This document shows, in pieces, positions 16,847 to 25,729 of a stretch of 62,951 nucleotides of DNA. The notes under the pieces are model-generated. The model did not search any database. It saw only the letters and a list, made by a program, of their open reading frames with translations, and was not told where the DNA came from. The position numbers and the translations under genes are program-made. Position 1 is the stretch's first letter. Each line of letters opens with the position of its first letter. This stretch comes from Deltaproteobacteria bacterium (GTDB lineage Bacteria; Myxococcota_A; Polyangia; GCA-2747355; JADLHG01): the NCBI GenBank assembly GCA_020848905.1, contig JADLHG010000050.1, forward strand, positions 1 through 62,951, read 5' to 3'.

Positions 16847-17570
16847 GCCCCACGGCCATGCACGAACAGGGCGTCTTCACCGACGGGTTGAGCACGCTCT
16901 TGATACAGCTACAGACGAGGCTCGCGCCGGGCACGTTGCAGCCCGTGCCGCAGACCGCCGCCGCGGGGCACCGTGGCGTGAGCTGACAGCCACCGTGCCA
17001 GGCGCCGAGGCCATTGGCCGCGCAGGCCGTCATCGAACACCCGCCGAGGCCCGTGCTGACGCAGAGCACGCTCAGAGGGGCGCAGGGCTGCGGCGGTGTG
17101 GGGGCCGTCGGACAGGGCATGGTGAGCGGTGTTAGCGGCGTCCCGCAGGCGTAGGTGCCGCTGGCGCCGCATTCGCACGCCATGGCCTGCTGACCGTCGT
17201 AGGTGCCGCACGGCTGCCCCGGCTGACACGTGAGGCCGGGCCCGCAACTTCCGACGGAAGCGCTGTCTCGCGTCGCGGCTCCGTCTCTCGCGCGCGCGTC
17301 CGGCCGCCGCTGGTCCGGCCGAAGGTCTTGTGGCCGGAACGCGTCGCGGCCTCCCCGGTCGCGCTCCGCGGCGTCCCGCGCCCGAGACAGATCGTGGGCG
17401 CCGACCGCGTCGCCCGAGGAAGCATCCCCCGTCACCGCGTCCCCCACGGCGGCGTCTCGCGGGCCGGCGTTCGCGTCGTCAGAGCCGCTCGGCGCCCCGG
17501 AACAGCCCGAGTTCGACGCGGCGAGCCCCGCGATGAATCCCAACCAGCACACGCGACTTCGCACAGGCAT
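16821..17570 (-). CDS. Cys-rich lipoprotein with Asp/Ala/Arg linker
   Basis: A 249-residue lipoprotein starting at ATG 17570 behind GGAGGGGAC. The signal ends in a lipobox before C22 (AASNSGC). A linker of about 90 residues repeats Asp-Ala and Arg-Asp units (PRDAAVGDAVTGDASSGDA). The C-terminal 140 residues hold over 20 cysteines in short spacings (CGPGLTCQPGQPCGTYDG, CSCIKSVLNP), probably a disulfide-knotted extracellular domain. Function unknown. It is one of four lipoproteins in the window sharing the linker type. Confidence 0.75.
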   Translation of the reverse strand: MPVRSRVCWLGFIAGLAASNSGCSGAPSGSDDANAGPRDAAVGDAVTGDASSGDAVGAHDLSRARDAAERDRGGRDAFRPQDLRPDQRRPDARARDGAATRDSASVGSCGPGLTCQPGQPCGTYDGQQAMACECGASGTYACGTPLTPLTMPCPTAPTPPQPCAPLSVLCVSTGLGGCSMTACAANGLGAWHGGCQLTPRCPAAAVCGTGCNVPGASLVCSCIKSVLNPSVKTPCSCMAVGPTSAWICT

Positions 17571-17684
17571 GTCCCCTCCGCACCGGACCCTTAGTGGGTC
17601 ATCCGAGAGCAAACATTCACCGCCACCTGTCCAGCGACGCCCTCCCCCTTGCCAGCGGGATGCCCGTGGGCCTACGGTCGAAAC

Positions 17685-18479
17685 GTGACGACCTTCCGCG
17701 ACCGGACGATCCTCGGGCGAACCGGCCTCCGGGTGAGCCGGCTAGGCCTCGCCTCCGGCTACGGCGTTCCCGACGACGCCGTGGAACGGGCCTTCCACGA
17801 GCACGGCCTGAACTACTTCTACTGGTCGTCGCCCCGTCGGGGCGGGATGAAGCGCGCGCTCCAGCGGCTGGCCCGGACCCACCGTCAGGAGCTGGTCATC
17901 GCCCTTCAGACCTACGACCACACGGGGCTCGTCTTGTCGCGGTTTCACGAGCGCGGGCTGCGAGCCCTCGGGATCGACTACGCGGACGTCCTGATCCTGG
18001 GCTGGTTCAACCACTACCCGCGGGAGCGCGTGCTCGACGCGGCGCTCTCCCTCAAGGCGCAGGGCAAGGTCCGCTTCCTCGCGCTCTCGGGGCATCGACG
18101 GGAGAACTTCCGCGAGCTGCTCGCCCGCCCCAGCTCGCCGATCGACATCTTCATGATCCGCTACAACGCCGCGCATCGCGGGGCAGAGGTCGAGGTCTTT
18201 CCTCACCTGCCCGCGGAGGGTCGTCCAGGGATCACGACCTACACCGCCACGCGCTGGGGCCAGCTCCTGCAGGAGCGGCGCATGCCGTCGGGGGAGCGCC
18301 CGCTCTCGGCCAGCGAGTGCTACCGCTTCGTGCTCTCCCACCCGGCGGTGGACCTCTGCATGATCGGTCCCGCCGACGGCGAGCAGCTCACCGAGGCCGT
18401 GCGGGCGCTGGACGCGGGCCCCCTGTCCGAGCCCGACCTCGCGCGCGTGCGCCGCATCGGAGACCATGTACACGGCTGA
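17685..18479 (+). CDS. Aldo/keto reductase family protein
   Basis: A 264-residue protein with the AKR opening ILGRTGLRVSRLGLASGYGV. Later come YADVLILGWFNHYP, GKVRFLALSGHRRENF (the barrel strand and nucleotide region) and DLCMIGPADGEQLTEAV, typical of the C-terminal NADPH-binding part. It is somewhat short for the family. The likely catalytic Tyr lies in LNYFYWSSP. GTG 17685 is preferred because the family pattern begins there; ATG 17649 would add 12 residues. Its end overlaps cysM by 14 bases, so it is cotranscribed with cysM and the OsmC gene. Confidence 0.8.
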   Translation: MTTFRDRTILGRTGLRVSRLGLASGYGVPDDAVERAFHEHGLNYFYWSSPRRGGMKRALQRLARTHRQELVIALQTYDHTGLVLSRFHERGLRALGIDYADVLILGWFNHYPRERVLDAALSLKAQGKVRFLALSGHRRENFRELLARPSSPIDIFMIRYNAAHRGAEVEVFPHLPAEGRPGITTYTATRWGQLLQERRMPSGERPLSASECYRFVLSHPAVDLCMIGPADGEQLTEAVRALDAGPLSEPDLARVRRIGDHVHG

Positions 18480-19380
18480 CGCCTCGTGGAACCTCACCGC
18501 CCTCGTGGGCGAAACGCCGCTCGTGGCGCTGGACGCGCTCGTCGGGCGACCGGAGGTGCGCCTCCTCGGCAAGCTCGAGGGGACCAACCCGGGCGGCAGC
18601 GTCAAGGATCGCGCCGCCTGGTGGATGATCCGGAACGCGATCGCCCGGGGCGAGCTGCGTCCCGGCATGCGCCTCATCGAGCCCACGAGCGGGAACACCG
18701 GCATCGCGCTGGCCATGATCGCCGCCACGCAGCGGATCCCGCTCGTGCTGGTGATGCCCGAGGACGCCACGGCCGAGCGCGTGCAAACCATGCGCGCCTA
18801 CGGGGCCGAGGTGGTCCTCACGCCGGCGGCGCTGCGCATGGAGGGCGCCATCGACGTCGCGCGCGCCCGCTGCGCGGAGGGCGGCTACCTGATGCTGGAC
18901 CAGTTCTCGAACCCCGATAACCCCCTCGCGCACTACGAGAGCACGGGGCCCGAGATCTGGCGCGACACCGGCGGGGCGATCACCCACTTCGTCTCGGCGA
19001 TGGGCACCACGGGCACGATCGTGGGCACCTCGCGCTTCCTCAAGGAACAGCGCCAGACGATCCAGATCGTGGGCGTACACCCCAAGGAGGGCTCGCAGAT
19101 CCCCGGCATTCGACGCTGGCCCGCGGCCTACCTCCCGCGGATCTACGAACCCTCCCGCGTGGACCGCGTGCTGGAGGTCAGCGCCGAAGAGGCCAACGAG
19201 ACCGCGCGCACGCTGGCGCGAACCTGCGGGGTCCTCGCCGGGGCGAGCAGCGGCGGCGCGGTGGCGGCCGCTCTCCGTGTCTGCTCCGAGCTGGACGCGG
19301 GACTTGTCGTCGTGGTGATCTGCGACCGGGGAGACCGCTACCTCTCGTCCAACCTGTACGCACCGAAAGGAGCGCCATGA
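18466..19380 (+). CDS. cysM: Cysteine synthase B (CysM)
   Basis: A 304-residue PLP enzyme forming cysteine from O-acetylserine and sulfide or thiosulfate. The PLP lysine is K47 in NPGGSVKDRAA. The substrate loop is EPTSGNTGIALAMIA, the phosphate-binding stretch is SAMGTTGTIVGTSRFL, and GVLAGASSGGAVAAAL precedes the C-terminus. WPAAYLPRIY is characteristic of the CysM branch rather than CysK. It overlaps the preceding aldo/keto reductase gene and the following OsmC gene (ATGA), forming a three-gene unit. Confidence 0.92.
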   Translation: MYTADASWNLTALVGETPLVALDALVGRPEVRLLGKLEGTNPGGSVKDRAAWWMIRNAIARGELRPGMRLIEPTSGNTGIALAMIAATQRIPLVLVMPEDATAERVQTMRAYGAEVVLTPAALRMEGAIDVARARCAEGGYLMLDQFSNPDNPLAHYESTGPEIWRDTGGAITHFVSAMGTTGTIVGTSRFLKEQRQTIQIVGVHPKEGSQIPGIRRWPAAYLPRIYEPSRVDRVLEVSAEEANETARTLARTCGVLAGASSGGAVAAALRVCSELDAGLVVVVICDRGDRYLSSNLYAPKGAP

Positions 19381-19796
19381 AGATCTCGATTCGTCGTACG
19401 CGGGGAGCGCAGTTCGAAGGCCTCAGCGAGAGCGGTCAGAAGGCCCTGCTGGACGGTCCGCCGAACGCCGGCGGCCAGGGCGAGGGCGTTCGCCCGATGG
19501 AGCTCGTGCTGATGGGGATGGCCGGCTGCTCGGCCCTCGACGTGCTCCACATCCTGGGCCAGCAGCACCAGCCGATCGAAGACCTGGAGGTTCACGTCGA
19601 GGCGCAGCGTGCCGACGCGATCCCCGCCGTCCTCACGCAGATCGACCTGCACTACGTCGCGTCGGGGGCCATAGACCTGCACAAGCTCGAACGCGCCGTG
19701 AAGCTCTCCCTCGAGAAGTACTGCTCCGTCTCGCGGATGCTGGAGTCCACTGCCAAGATCTCCCACCGCATCACGCTCCGCGAACCGACGACGTAG
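19377..19796 (+). CDS. OsmC/Ohr family protein
   Basis: A 139-residue OsmC-like protein of the thiol peroxidase superfamily. The peroxidatic Cys environment is MELVLMGMAGCSALDVLHIL and the resolving Cys lies in LEKYCSVSRML; both are present at the family positions. Such proteins reduce organic hydroperoxides, or act in sulfur metabolism in the YhfA branch. The start ATG overlaps the cysM stop, which links it to cysteine synthesis. Confidence 0.9.
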   Translation: MKISIRRTRGAQFEGLSESGQKALLDGPPNAGGQGEGVRPMELVLMGMAGCSALDVLHILGQQHQPIEDLEVHVEAQRADAIPAVLTQIDLHYVASGAIDLHKLERAVKLSLEKYCSVSRMLESTAKISHRITLREPTT

Positions 19797-19964
19797 CGGC
19801 GGGCGCGTCCGCTTCCCTCGTCCGCACCGCCTCCGAGTTCCAGCGACGCCGTCCGGAAACGCGTGAGCCCCGCGATCCCGCGCGCGGAATACCTGCGTCA
19901 TTCCAGTGGCGAGCCGTGGCACGGCGGTTGCTGTCTGCCTCTCTCGAAGGAGAGGTATCCCACG

Positions 19965-20738
19965 ATGGCACCAGCTCGCCGCGCCGCATCTCGCACTGCA
20001 CTCTCTCTCGCCCTCCTCGCGCTCGTCGCCCTCCTCGGGAGCTCCGCTCGCGCCCAGACGCGGGCGCGGCTCCGGCAACTCACCGAGCAGTACTGCCGCG
20101 CGAACAACCTGCCGATGCGGGCGGTGAACCTGAACCTGCCCGGGCGCAACGTCGAGCGTCTGGTGGTGCCGGTGCTCGCGAACACCTCCCAGAGCTTCGA
20201 GCAGACCTTTGGCACCGCCAACGGCGCGATGGTCTACCGCTGCCCGAGCAACGACAACATCCACGTCCAGCTTTCACTCGGGACGAACGAGTACATGGCG
20301 TACGGCAGCGGCAACCAGGGGTACTTCGCCCAGCGCTACCGGCAGCAGAACCCCGTGATGACCCCGGCCTACGGCGGTCTCTACTGCGCCTTCGGTCTCA
20401 ACCCGCAAGAGATCAACCACGCGCTGAACTTCTGGGCCACCGACGGCGTCGGCTGGAACACGTACCTCCAGCGGCACCCCGGCGCCCAGCAGCGCGCCGG
20501 CTGCATGTGGTGGCTCGTCTCCGCCGAAAGCGGGCCCGGCCAGAGCCTGTGGCACCGCCTCGGCGTCAGCCGCTCCGCCACGCCGGCGAACCTCCTCCCG
20601 AAGCTGATCCATGCCGGCAACGAATGGGTCGGCCCCGTCGGCGTGCCGGTCAACAGCCTCGATCAGTTCAACGCCATGACCGACCAGCAGCTCCTCGGCC
20701 CTCCCCCGGGAGGCGGCGCCGCGGACGCCATTCGCTAG
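19965..20738 (+). CDS. Secreted protein of unknown family, tandem paralogue 1
   Basis: A 257-residue exported protein. ATG 19965 follows GAAGGAGAGG and begins a signal peptide ending SSARAQ. It shares its whole length with the next gene. Strongest identity is in RLRQL.(T/A)..QYC, NNLPMR, RLVVPVLANT, and above all GCMWWLVSAE, GPGQSLWHRLGVSRS, TPANLLPKLIHAGN and WVGPVGVPVN. The conserved Trp/His/Cys cluster suggests a binding or catalytic site, but I recognise no family. The 168 bases upstream hold nothing I can support. Confidence 0.78.
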   Translation: MAPARRAASRTALSLALLALVALLGSSARAQTRARLRQLTEQYCRANNLPMRAVNLNLPGRNVERLVVPVLANTSQSFEQTFGTANGAMVYRCPSNDNIHVQLSLGTNEYMAYGSGNQGYFAQRYRQQNPVMTPAYGGLYCAFGLNPQEINHALNFWATDGVGWNTYLQRHPGAQQRAGCMWWLVSAESGPGQSLWHRLGVSRSATPANLLPKLIHAGNEWVGPVGVPVNSLDQFNAMTDQQLLGPPPGGGAADAIR

Positions 20739-20774
20739 CTACTCGGCCCACTGCCGGTCACCTCGAGGAGTGTC

Positions 20775-21524
20775 ATGACCCGCCTCGCACCCGGACGCCT
20801 CAGTCTGTTCGTCGTCGCAGCGTTCGCCCTCTGCCCGGCACGACCCGCCTCCGCCCGCGCCCCCGCGCGCCTGCGTCAGCTCGCCGCGCAGTACTGCCAG
20901 GTGAACAACCTCCCGATGCGGGTGGCGAACCTCGACGCCGGTGGCCGCAGCGTAGAGCGGCTCATCGTCCCCGTGCTGGCCAACACGGCGCAGAGCTTCG
21001 CCGAGATCTTCGGCGTGGCGAACGGGGCGCTGACCTATCGCTCCATCCAGCAGGACCCGGTCCACGCCACCATCAGCATCGGCGCCGTCGGCTACTATCG
21101 CTATTCGTCGGGGGCCTACCGCGACCCGAACGCGAACCCTCAGCTCGGCACCAACTACGCGGGGAGGTACCTCGCGCTCGGACTTCCCCGGGCGGAGCTC
21201 GATCACCTGCTGAACTTCTGGGCCACCGACGGGCTGAACTGGAACAACTACGTGGCGCGGCGCCCCGGCGAGCGACAGCACGCGGGCTGCATGTGGTGGC
21301 TCGTCTCGGCCGAGGTCGGTCCCGGCCAGAGCCTCTGGCACCGTCTCGGCGTCAGTCGCTCCAACACCCCCGCGAACCTCTTGCCCAAGCTGATCCACGC
21401 GGGCAACGACTGGGTCGGCCCCGTCGGCGTACCGGTGAACACCGTGGCCGAGTTCAACGCCATGACCGAGCAGCAGCTCCTCGGGCCACCCCCGGCGGGG
21501 GGCGCCGTGGACGCCGTCAGGTAG
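20775..21524 (+). CDS. Secreted protein of unknown family, tandem paralogue 2
   Basis: A 249-residue exported protein, a recent-looking duplicate of the preceding gene: the last 100 residues are nearly identical and the N-terminal half is more diverged. The signal peptide (MTRLAPGRLSLFVVAAFAL) ends PASARA. A GAGGAG site lies before the ATG. It starts 36 bases after paralogue 1, so one transcript is likely. The two are divergent enough in residues 60-130 (PVHATISIGAVGYYRY here) to have different ligands. Confidence 0.78.
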   Translation: MTRLAPGRLSLFVVAAFALCPARPASARAPARLRQLAAQYCQVNNLPMRVANLDAGGRSVERLIVPVLANTAQSFAEIFGVANGALTYRSIQQDPVHATISIGAVGYYRYSSGAYRDPNANPQLGTNYAGRYLALGLPRAELDHLLNFWATDGLNWNNYVARRPGERQHAGCMWWLVSAEVGPGQSLWHRLGVSRSNTPANLLPKLIHAGNDWVGPVGVPVNTVAEFNAMTEQQLLGPPPAGGAVDAVR

Positions 21525-21549
21525 CCTTCGGAGTTCGGCCCCTCCCTTG

Positions 21550-21571
21550 AGCACCTCGACGGAGAGGTGCT
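21550..21571. promoter_or_regulatory. Inverted repeat upstream of hypC
   Basis: AGCACCTC (21550-21557) and GAGGTGCT (21564-21571) form a perfect 8-bp stem with a 6-base loop, ending 11 bases before the hypC ATG. No T-run follows, so it is not a typical terminator. It could be an operator, or an RNA hairpin covering the only purine-rich (GAGG) stretch near the start. Confidence 0.45.
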
Positions 21572-21582
21572 ATCACCTGTTC

Positions 21583-21828
21583 ATGTGCCTCGCCGTACCC
21601 CTCCGCGTCGTCTCCCTCGACGACGCGGGACGCGCCGAAGCCGAGCTGGGCGGCGTGCGCCAGACGGTCCACGTCGCGCTGCTCGACGAGGTGCGGGTCG
21701 GTGACTACGTGATCGTCCACGCGGGCTTCGCTATCGGGCGACTCGACCCCGAGGAGGCCGAGCGAACCCTGGCGCTCTTCGCCGGGCTCGCCGCCGCCGC
21801 CGAGGCCGCCGACGAGCGCTCCCCGTGA
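21583..21828 (+). CDS. hypC: Hydrogenase maturation chaperone HypC
   Basis: An 81-residue HypC/HybG protein. The mature N-terminus MCLAVP carries the essential Cys2 that holds the Fe(CN)2CO moiety with HypD and hands it to the hydrogenase large subunit. VGDYVIVHAGFAIGRLDPEEA is the usual C-terminal part. An in-frame ATG-like start at 21547 is rejected because HypC must begin MC. No good ribosome site; a hairpin lies just upstream. First gene of hypC-hypD-hypE-hypX. Confidence 0.95.
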   Translation: MCLAVPLRVVSLDDAGRAEAELGGVRQTVHVALLDEVRVGDYVIVHAGFAIGRLDPEEAERTLALFAGLAAAAEAADERSP

Positions 21829-22985
21829 AGTTCGTGGACGACTTCCGGCACGCGCCGTCGGCTCGCGCGCTTCTCGCCGCCCTCAGGCGCGACGTCCACC
21901 CCGGCGCCACCTACCGCCTGATGGAGTTCTGTGGCGGCCACACGCACGCGCTCTGGCGCTACGGCCTGCAGGAGCTCCTCCCTCCCGAGGTGCGCATGAT
22001 CCACGGGCCGGGGTGCCCCGTTTGCGTGCTTCCCAGCGCGCGCGTGGACCTGGCCATCGCCCTGGCGCAGCACGAGAGCGTGGCGCTCTGCACCTTCGGC
22101 GACCTCCTGCGCGTCCCCGGCTCGCACCGCACGAGCCTGCTCCACGCCCGGGCCGCGGGCGCGGACGTCCGCTCCGTCTACTCCCCGGCCGAAGCGCTCG
22201 AGCTCGCACGCCGCGAACCGACCCGTCAGGTCGTCTTCTTCGCCATCGGCTTCGAAACGACCGCACCGGCCACCGCGCTCCTCCTCGAGCAGGCGCGGGA
22301 GCTCGGCCTGACGAACTTCTCGGTCCACTGCAATCACCTGCTCACCCCCTCGGCGATGACGAGCATCCTCGAGTCCACCCAGGTGCGGCGCCTCGCCGCA
22401 GTACCGATCGACGGCTTCGTCGGCCCCGCGCACGTCAGCGTGGTGATCGGCAGCCGGCCCTACGAGCACTTCGCCGAGGAGTACCGCAAGCCCGTGGTCA
22501 TCGCCGGCTTCGAACCGCTCGACCTGCTGCAGGCCATCCTGATGCTCGTGCGCCAGGTGAACGCCGGCCAGGCGCGGGTCGAGAACCAGTACCGCCGCGC
22601 GGTCACCCGCGAGGGGAACGCGAGGGCCCAGGCCGTGGTCTCGCGGGTCTTCGAGCTCCGACGCACCTTCGAGTGGCGCGGCCTCGGCACCATCCCCTAC
22701 AGCGCGCTCCGCATCCGCGAGGCCTTCTCCGACCTCGACGCCGAGCAGCGCTTTCCGCTCACCCTGCCGGCCGGACGGGAGAATCCCGCCTGCCAGTGCG
22801 GGGCGGTGCTGCGTGGCGCGCTCGCCCCCGAGGAGTGTCCGCTCTTCGGCACGCTCTGCACCCCGGAGAGCCCCATCGGCTCGTGCATGGTCTCCTCCGA
22901 GGGGGCCTGCGCGGCGCACTACACCTTCGGACGCCGTTCGCGACGCGCGTCTCCTCCCCCGGCCAGCACGGAGGTCGGCCGATGA
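21825..22985 (+). CDS. hypD: Hydrogenase maturation protein HypD
   Basis: A 386-residue HypD, the Fe-S scaffold on which the Fe(CN)2CO group is built together with HypC and HypE. Conserved cysteine motifs are all visible: EFCGGHTHA near residue 36, HGPGCPVCVLP, and the C-terminal cluster (CQCGAVL, CPLFGTLC, CMVSSEGACAAHY). GTG 21825 overlaps the hypC stop. Confidence 0.95.
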   Translation: MKFVDDFRHAPSARALLAALRRDVHPGATYRLMEFCGGHTHALWRYGLQELLPPEVRMIHGPGCPVCVLPSARVDLAIALAQHESVALCTFGDLLRVPGSHRTSLLHARAAGADVRSVYSPAEALELARREPTRQVVFFAIGFETTAPATALLLEQARELGLTNFSVHCNHLLTPSAMTSILESTQVRRLAAVPIDGFVGPAHVSVVIGSRPYEHFAEEYRKPVVIAGFEPLDLLQAILMLVRQVNAGQARVENQYRRAVTREGNARAQAVVSRVFELRRTFEWRGLGTIPYSALRIREAFSDLDAEQRFPLTLPAGRENPACQCGAVLRGALAPEECPLFGTLCTPESPIGSCMVSSEGACAAHYTFGRRSRRASPPPASTEVGR

Positions 22986-24016
22986 CGACCGCGGCCTCGG
23001 GCGCCCACGACGAGCCCTGCGTCGAGCTGGTCCACGGCTCGGGGGGTCGCGCCACGCACCGGCTGGTCGAGGAGCTCTTCCTGGCCGCGTTCGGCAACCC
23101 GACCCTCCACGCGCGTAACGACGGCGCGGTCCTCCCGCCCATCCCCGGCCGCCTCGTCGTCTCGACGGACATGCACGTCGTCTCGCCGCTCTTCTTCCCC
23201 GGTGGAGACATCGGCTCGCTGGCCGTGAACGGGACGATCAACGACGTGGCCATGACGGGGGCTCGCCCCCTCTACCTGACGGCCGGCTTCGTGCTCGAGG
23301 CGGGGCTCCCTCTCGCCGACCTCGCGCGCATCGCGAGCTCGATGGCCACCGCGGCCGGAGCGGCGGGGGTCACCATCGTGGCCGGGGACACCAAGGTCGT
23401 GGAGCCGGGGAAGGCCGACCGGCTCTTCATCAGCACCACGGGGGTCGGCGTGCTGGCCGACGGGGTGGAGCTCGGCGCCGACCGCGCGCGCCCTGGCGAC
23501 AGGCTCCTCCTGAGCGGCTCCCTCGGCGAGCACGCCACGGCCATCCTCGCCGGGCGGATGCAGCTCGACCTGGAGGCGCGGGTGGTCTCCGACTGCGCGG
23601 CGCTTCACGAGCTCGTCGCCGCGCTCCTCGCGGCGGCGCCCCACCTGCGCTGCCTGCGCGACCCCACGCGCGGCGGCCTCGGCGCCACGCTCAACGAGCT
23701 GGCGCACCAGTCGCGCGTGGGGATGGTGCTCGACGAGACGGCGATCCCGGTCACCGAGGAGGTACGCGCCATCTGCGAGCTCCTCGGCTTCGACCCGCTC
23801 TACCTGGCCAACGAGGGGAAGCTCGTGGCTGTCTGCCCACCCGAGGAGGCCGACGCCGCACTCGCCTCTCTACGCGCGCACCCGCTCGGGCGCCGCGCGG
23901 CCGCGATCGGCGAGGTGGTCCCCGATCCCCACGGCTTCGTGGAGCTCCGAACGGCCTTCGGCGGTCGGCGCGTCCTGGACTGGCTCGCCGGGGACCAGCT
24001 CCCGCGCATCTGTTGA
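22982..24016 (+). CDS. hypE: Carbamoyl-phosphate-derived cyanide synthase HypE
   Basis: A 344-residue HypE, which dehydrates a thiocarboxamide on its own C-terminal Cys to the cyano ligand of [NiFe]-hydrogenase. The PurM-like ATP site reads HGSGGRATHRLVEEL, then VSTDMHVVSPLFFPGGDIGSLA. The C-terminus ends P-R-I-C with C344, the acceptor residue, so the protein is intact. The ATG overlaps the hypD stop (ATGA). Confidence 0.95.
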   Translation: MTTAASGAHDEPCVELVHGSGGRATHRLVEELFLAAFGNPTLHARNDGAVLPPIPGRLVVSTDMHVVSPLFFPGGDIGSLAVNGTINDVAMTGARPLYLTAGFVLEAGLPLADLARIASSMATAAGAAGVTIVAGDTKVVEPGKADRLFISTTGVGVLADGVELGADRARPGDRLLLSGSLGEHATAILAGRMQLDLEARVVSDCAALHELVAALLAAAPHLRCLRDPTRGGLGATLNELAHQSRVGMVLDETAIPVTEEVRAICELLGFDPLYLANEGKLVAVCPPEEADAALASLRAHPLGRRAAAIGEVVPDPHGFVELRTAFGGRRVLDWLAGDQLPRIC

Positions 24017-24030
24017 GGGATCGACCGACC

Positions 24031-25719
24031 GTGCACATCCTGCTCCTCGCCCACAGCTTCAACAGCCTCACCCAGCGCGTGCACGTGGAGCTCCGCCACG
24101 ACGGACACGAGGTCTCGGTCGAGCTCGACGTCAACGACCAGGTGACTGCCGAGGCCGTAGCGCTCTTCCGCCCCGACGTGCTCGTCGCGCCGTATCTCCG
24201 GCGGCGCATCCCTGACGAGATCTGGCGCGTGCTGCCGTGCATCGTCCTCCACCCGGGGATCCCGGGGGACCGTGGCCCCTCGGCGCTGGACTGGGCCGTG
24301 CTCGAGGGCGAAGAGCGCTGGGGGGTCACGGCGCTCCAGGCCAACGCCGAGCTGGACGGCGGGGAGGTCTGGGCCAGCGCCACCTTCCTTATGCGTGCGG
24401 CGCGCAAGGGGAGCCTCTATCGCTTCGAGGTGACCGAGGCCGCGGTGCGGTCGCTGCGCGAGGCGCTGGCCCGGCTCGGGCGCGGCGAGCGACCCTCGCC
24501 CCTCGCCGAGCTCTCGGGCGAGCGGACGGGCCGTGCCCGCCGGAGGATGCGCGCCACCGACCGCCCCATCGAATGGAGTACCGATCCCACCGAGACCGTC
24601 TTGCGCAAGCTCCACAGCGCGGACGGCGCCCCCGGCGTGGAGGACGACCTGGACGGGCTCCGCATCCGCTGCTTCGACGCCTGGCCGGAGGGGGCGCTGC
24701 GCGGCACCCCGGGCACCTGGCTCGCGCAACGCGACGGGGCTCTCTGTCGCGCTACCCGCGACGGTGCCGTCTGGCTCGGCCAGCTCCAGGCGGTGCGGAA
24801 CGACGAGGCGACCTTCAAGCTGCCGGCGGCGATGGTCCTCGGGTCTCGCGTCGGAAACCTCCCCGAGCTCGACGTGCCGCTCGAGGCCCAGTCGACCCCC
24901 ACCTTCCAGCCCTTCTCGTACCGGGAGCGGGACGGCGTCGGCCACCTGACCTTCGAGCTCTACAACGGCGCGCTCGGCCCGGCGCGCTGTCGTCACCTCC
25001 TCGCGGCGCTCCGACACGCCCTGAGCCGCCCCACGAGGGCCCTCGTGCTCCACGGCGGACACGACTTCTTCTGCAACGGGCTCGACCTGAACCTGATCGA
25101 GGCCTCACCGAGCCCCGCGGAGACCTCGTGGGTCAATATCCAGGCCATCGACGACGTGGTGCTGACCCTGCTCTCGGCCACCGACCGCATCACCGTGGCC
25201 GCGCTCCACGGGAACGCCGCCGCCGGCGGCTTCTTTCTCGCCCTCGCCTGCGACTGGCTCTTCGCCCGCGAGGGAGTGGTCTTGAATCCGCACTACAAGT
25301 CGATGGGGAACCTCTACGGCTCCGAGTACTGGACCTACACGCTCCCGCGCAAGGTGGGCCGCGAGCACGCCGAGGCGCTGACCCAGGGCCGCCTCCCCAT
25401 GGGAACTGTCGAGGCCGAACGCCTGGGCCTCATCGACCAGCGGTTCGAAGGAATCGGGGAGGCCTTCCGCGCCGCGGTCCACGCGCGGGTCGTCGAGCTG
25501 ACCCGGGAACCTGCCGCCGCGGCCTTTCTCGCCGACAAGACCCGGCGACGCGCGGAGGATGAACGCGAACGCCCCCTCGCCGCGTACCGGGCGGCGGAGC
25601 TCGAGGCGATGCACCGGAGCTTCTTCGGCTTCGACGCGAGCTACCACGTCGCCCGCTACCACTTCGTGCACAAGACGCCCCTTTCTAGAACGCCCCTTCA
25701 CCTTGCCCTGCATCGCTGA
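24031..25719 (+). CDS. hypX: HypX: CO-forming hydrogenase maturation protein
   Basis: A 562-residue HypX. The N-terminal half is a formyl-transferase-like domain (LLLAHSFNSLTQRVHVEL, then PCIVLHPGIPGDRGPSALDW). The C-terminal half is an enoyl-CoA hydratase-like domain (RALVLHGGHDFFCNGLDLN and AALHGNAAAGGFFLALACDW). HypX makes the CO ligand from N10-formyl-tetrahydrofolate via formyl-CoA in aerobic organisms. GTG 24031 is chosen, because the domain starts there and TTGAGGGA precedes it; TTG 24013 is the alternative. Its presence implies an oxygen-exposed [NiFe]-hydrogenase elsewhere. Confidence 0.93.
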   Translation: MHILLLAHSFNSLTQRVHVELRHDGHEVSVELDVNDQVTAEAVALFRPDVLVAPYLRRRIPDEIWRVLPCIVLHPGIPGDRGPSALDWAVLEGEERWGVTALQANAELDGGEVWASATFLMRAARKGSLYRFEVTEAAVRSLREALARLGRGERPSPLAELSGERTGRARRRMRATDRPIEWSTDPTETVLRKLHSADGAPGVEDDLDGLRIRCFDAWPEGALRGTPGTWLAQRDGALCRATRDGAVWLGQLQAVRNDEATFKLPAAMVLGSRVGNLPELDVPLEAQSTPTFQPFSYRERDGVGHLTFELYNGALGPARCRHLLAALRHALSRPTRALVLHGGHDFFCNGLDLNLIEASPSPAETSWVNIQAIDDVVLTLLSATDRITVAALHGNAAAGGFFLALACDWLFAREGVVLNPHYKSMGNLYGSEYWTYTLPRKVGREHAEALTQGRLPMGTVEAERLGLIDQRFEGIGEAFRAAVHARVVELTREPAAAAFLADKTRRRAEDERERPLAAYRAAELEAMHRSFFGFDASYHVARYHFVHKTPLSRTPLHLALHR

Positions 25720-25729
25720 GGTGCTGCCC

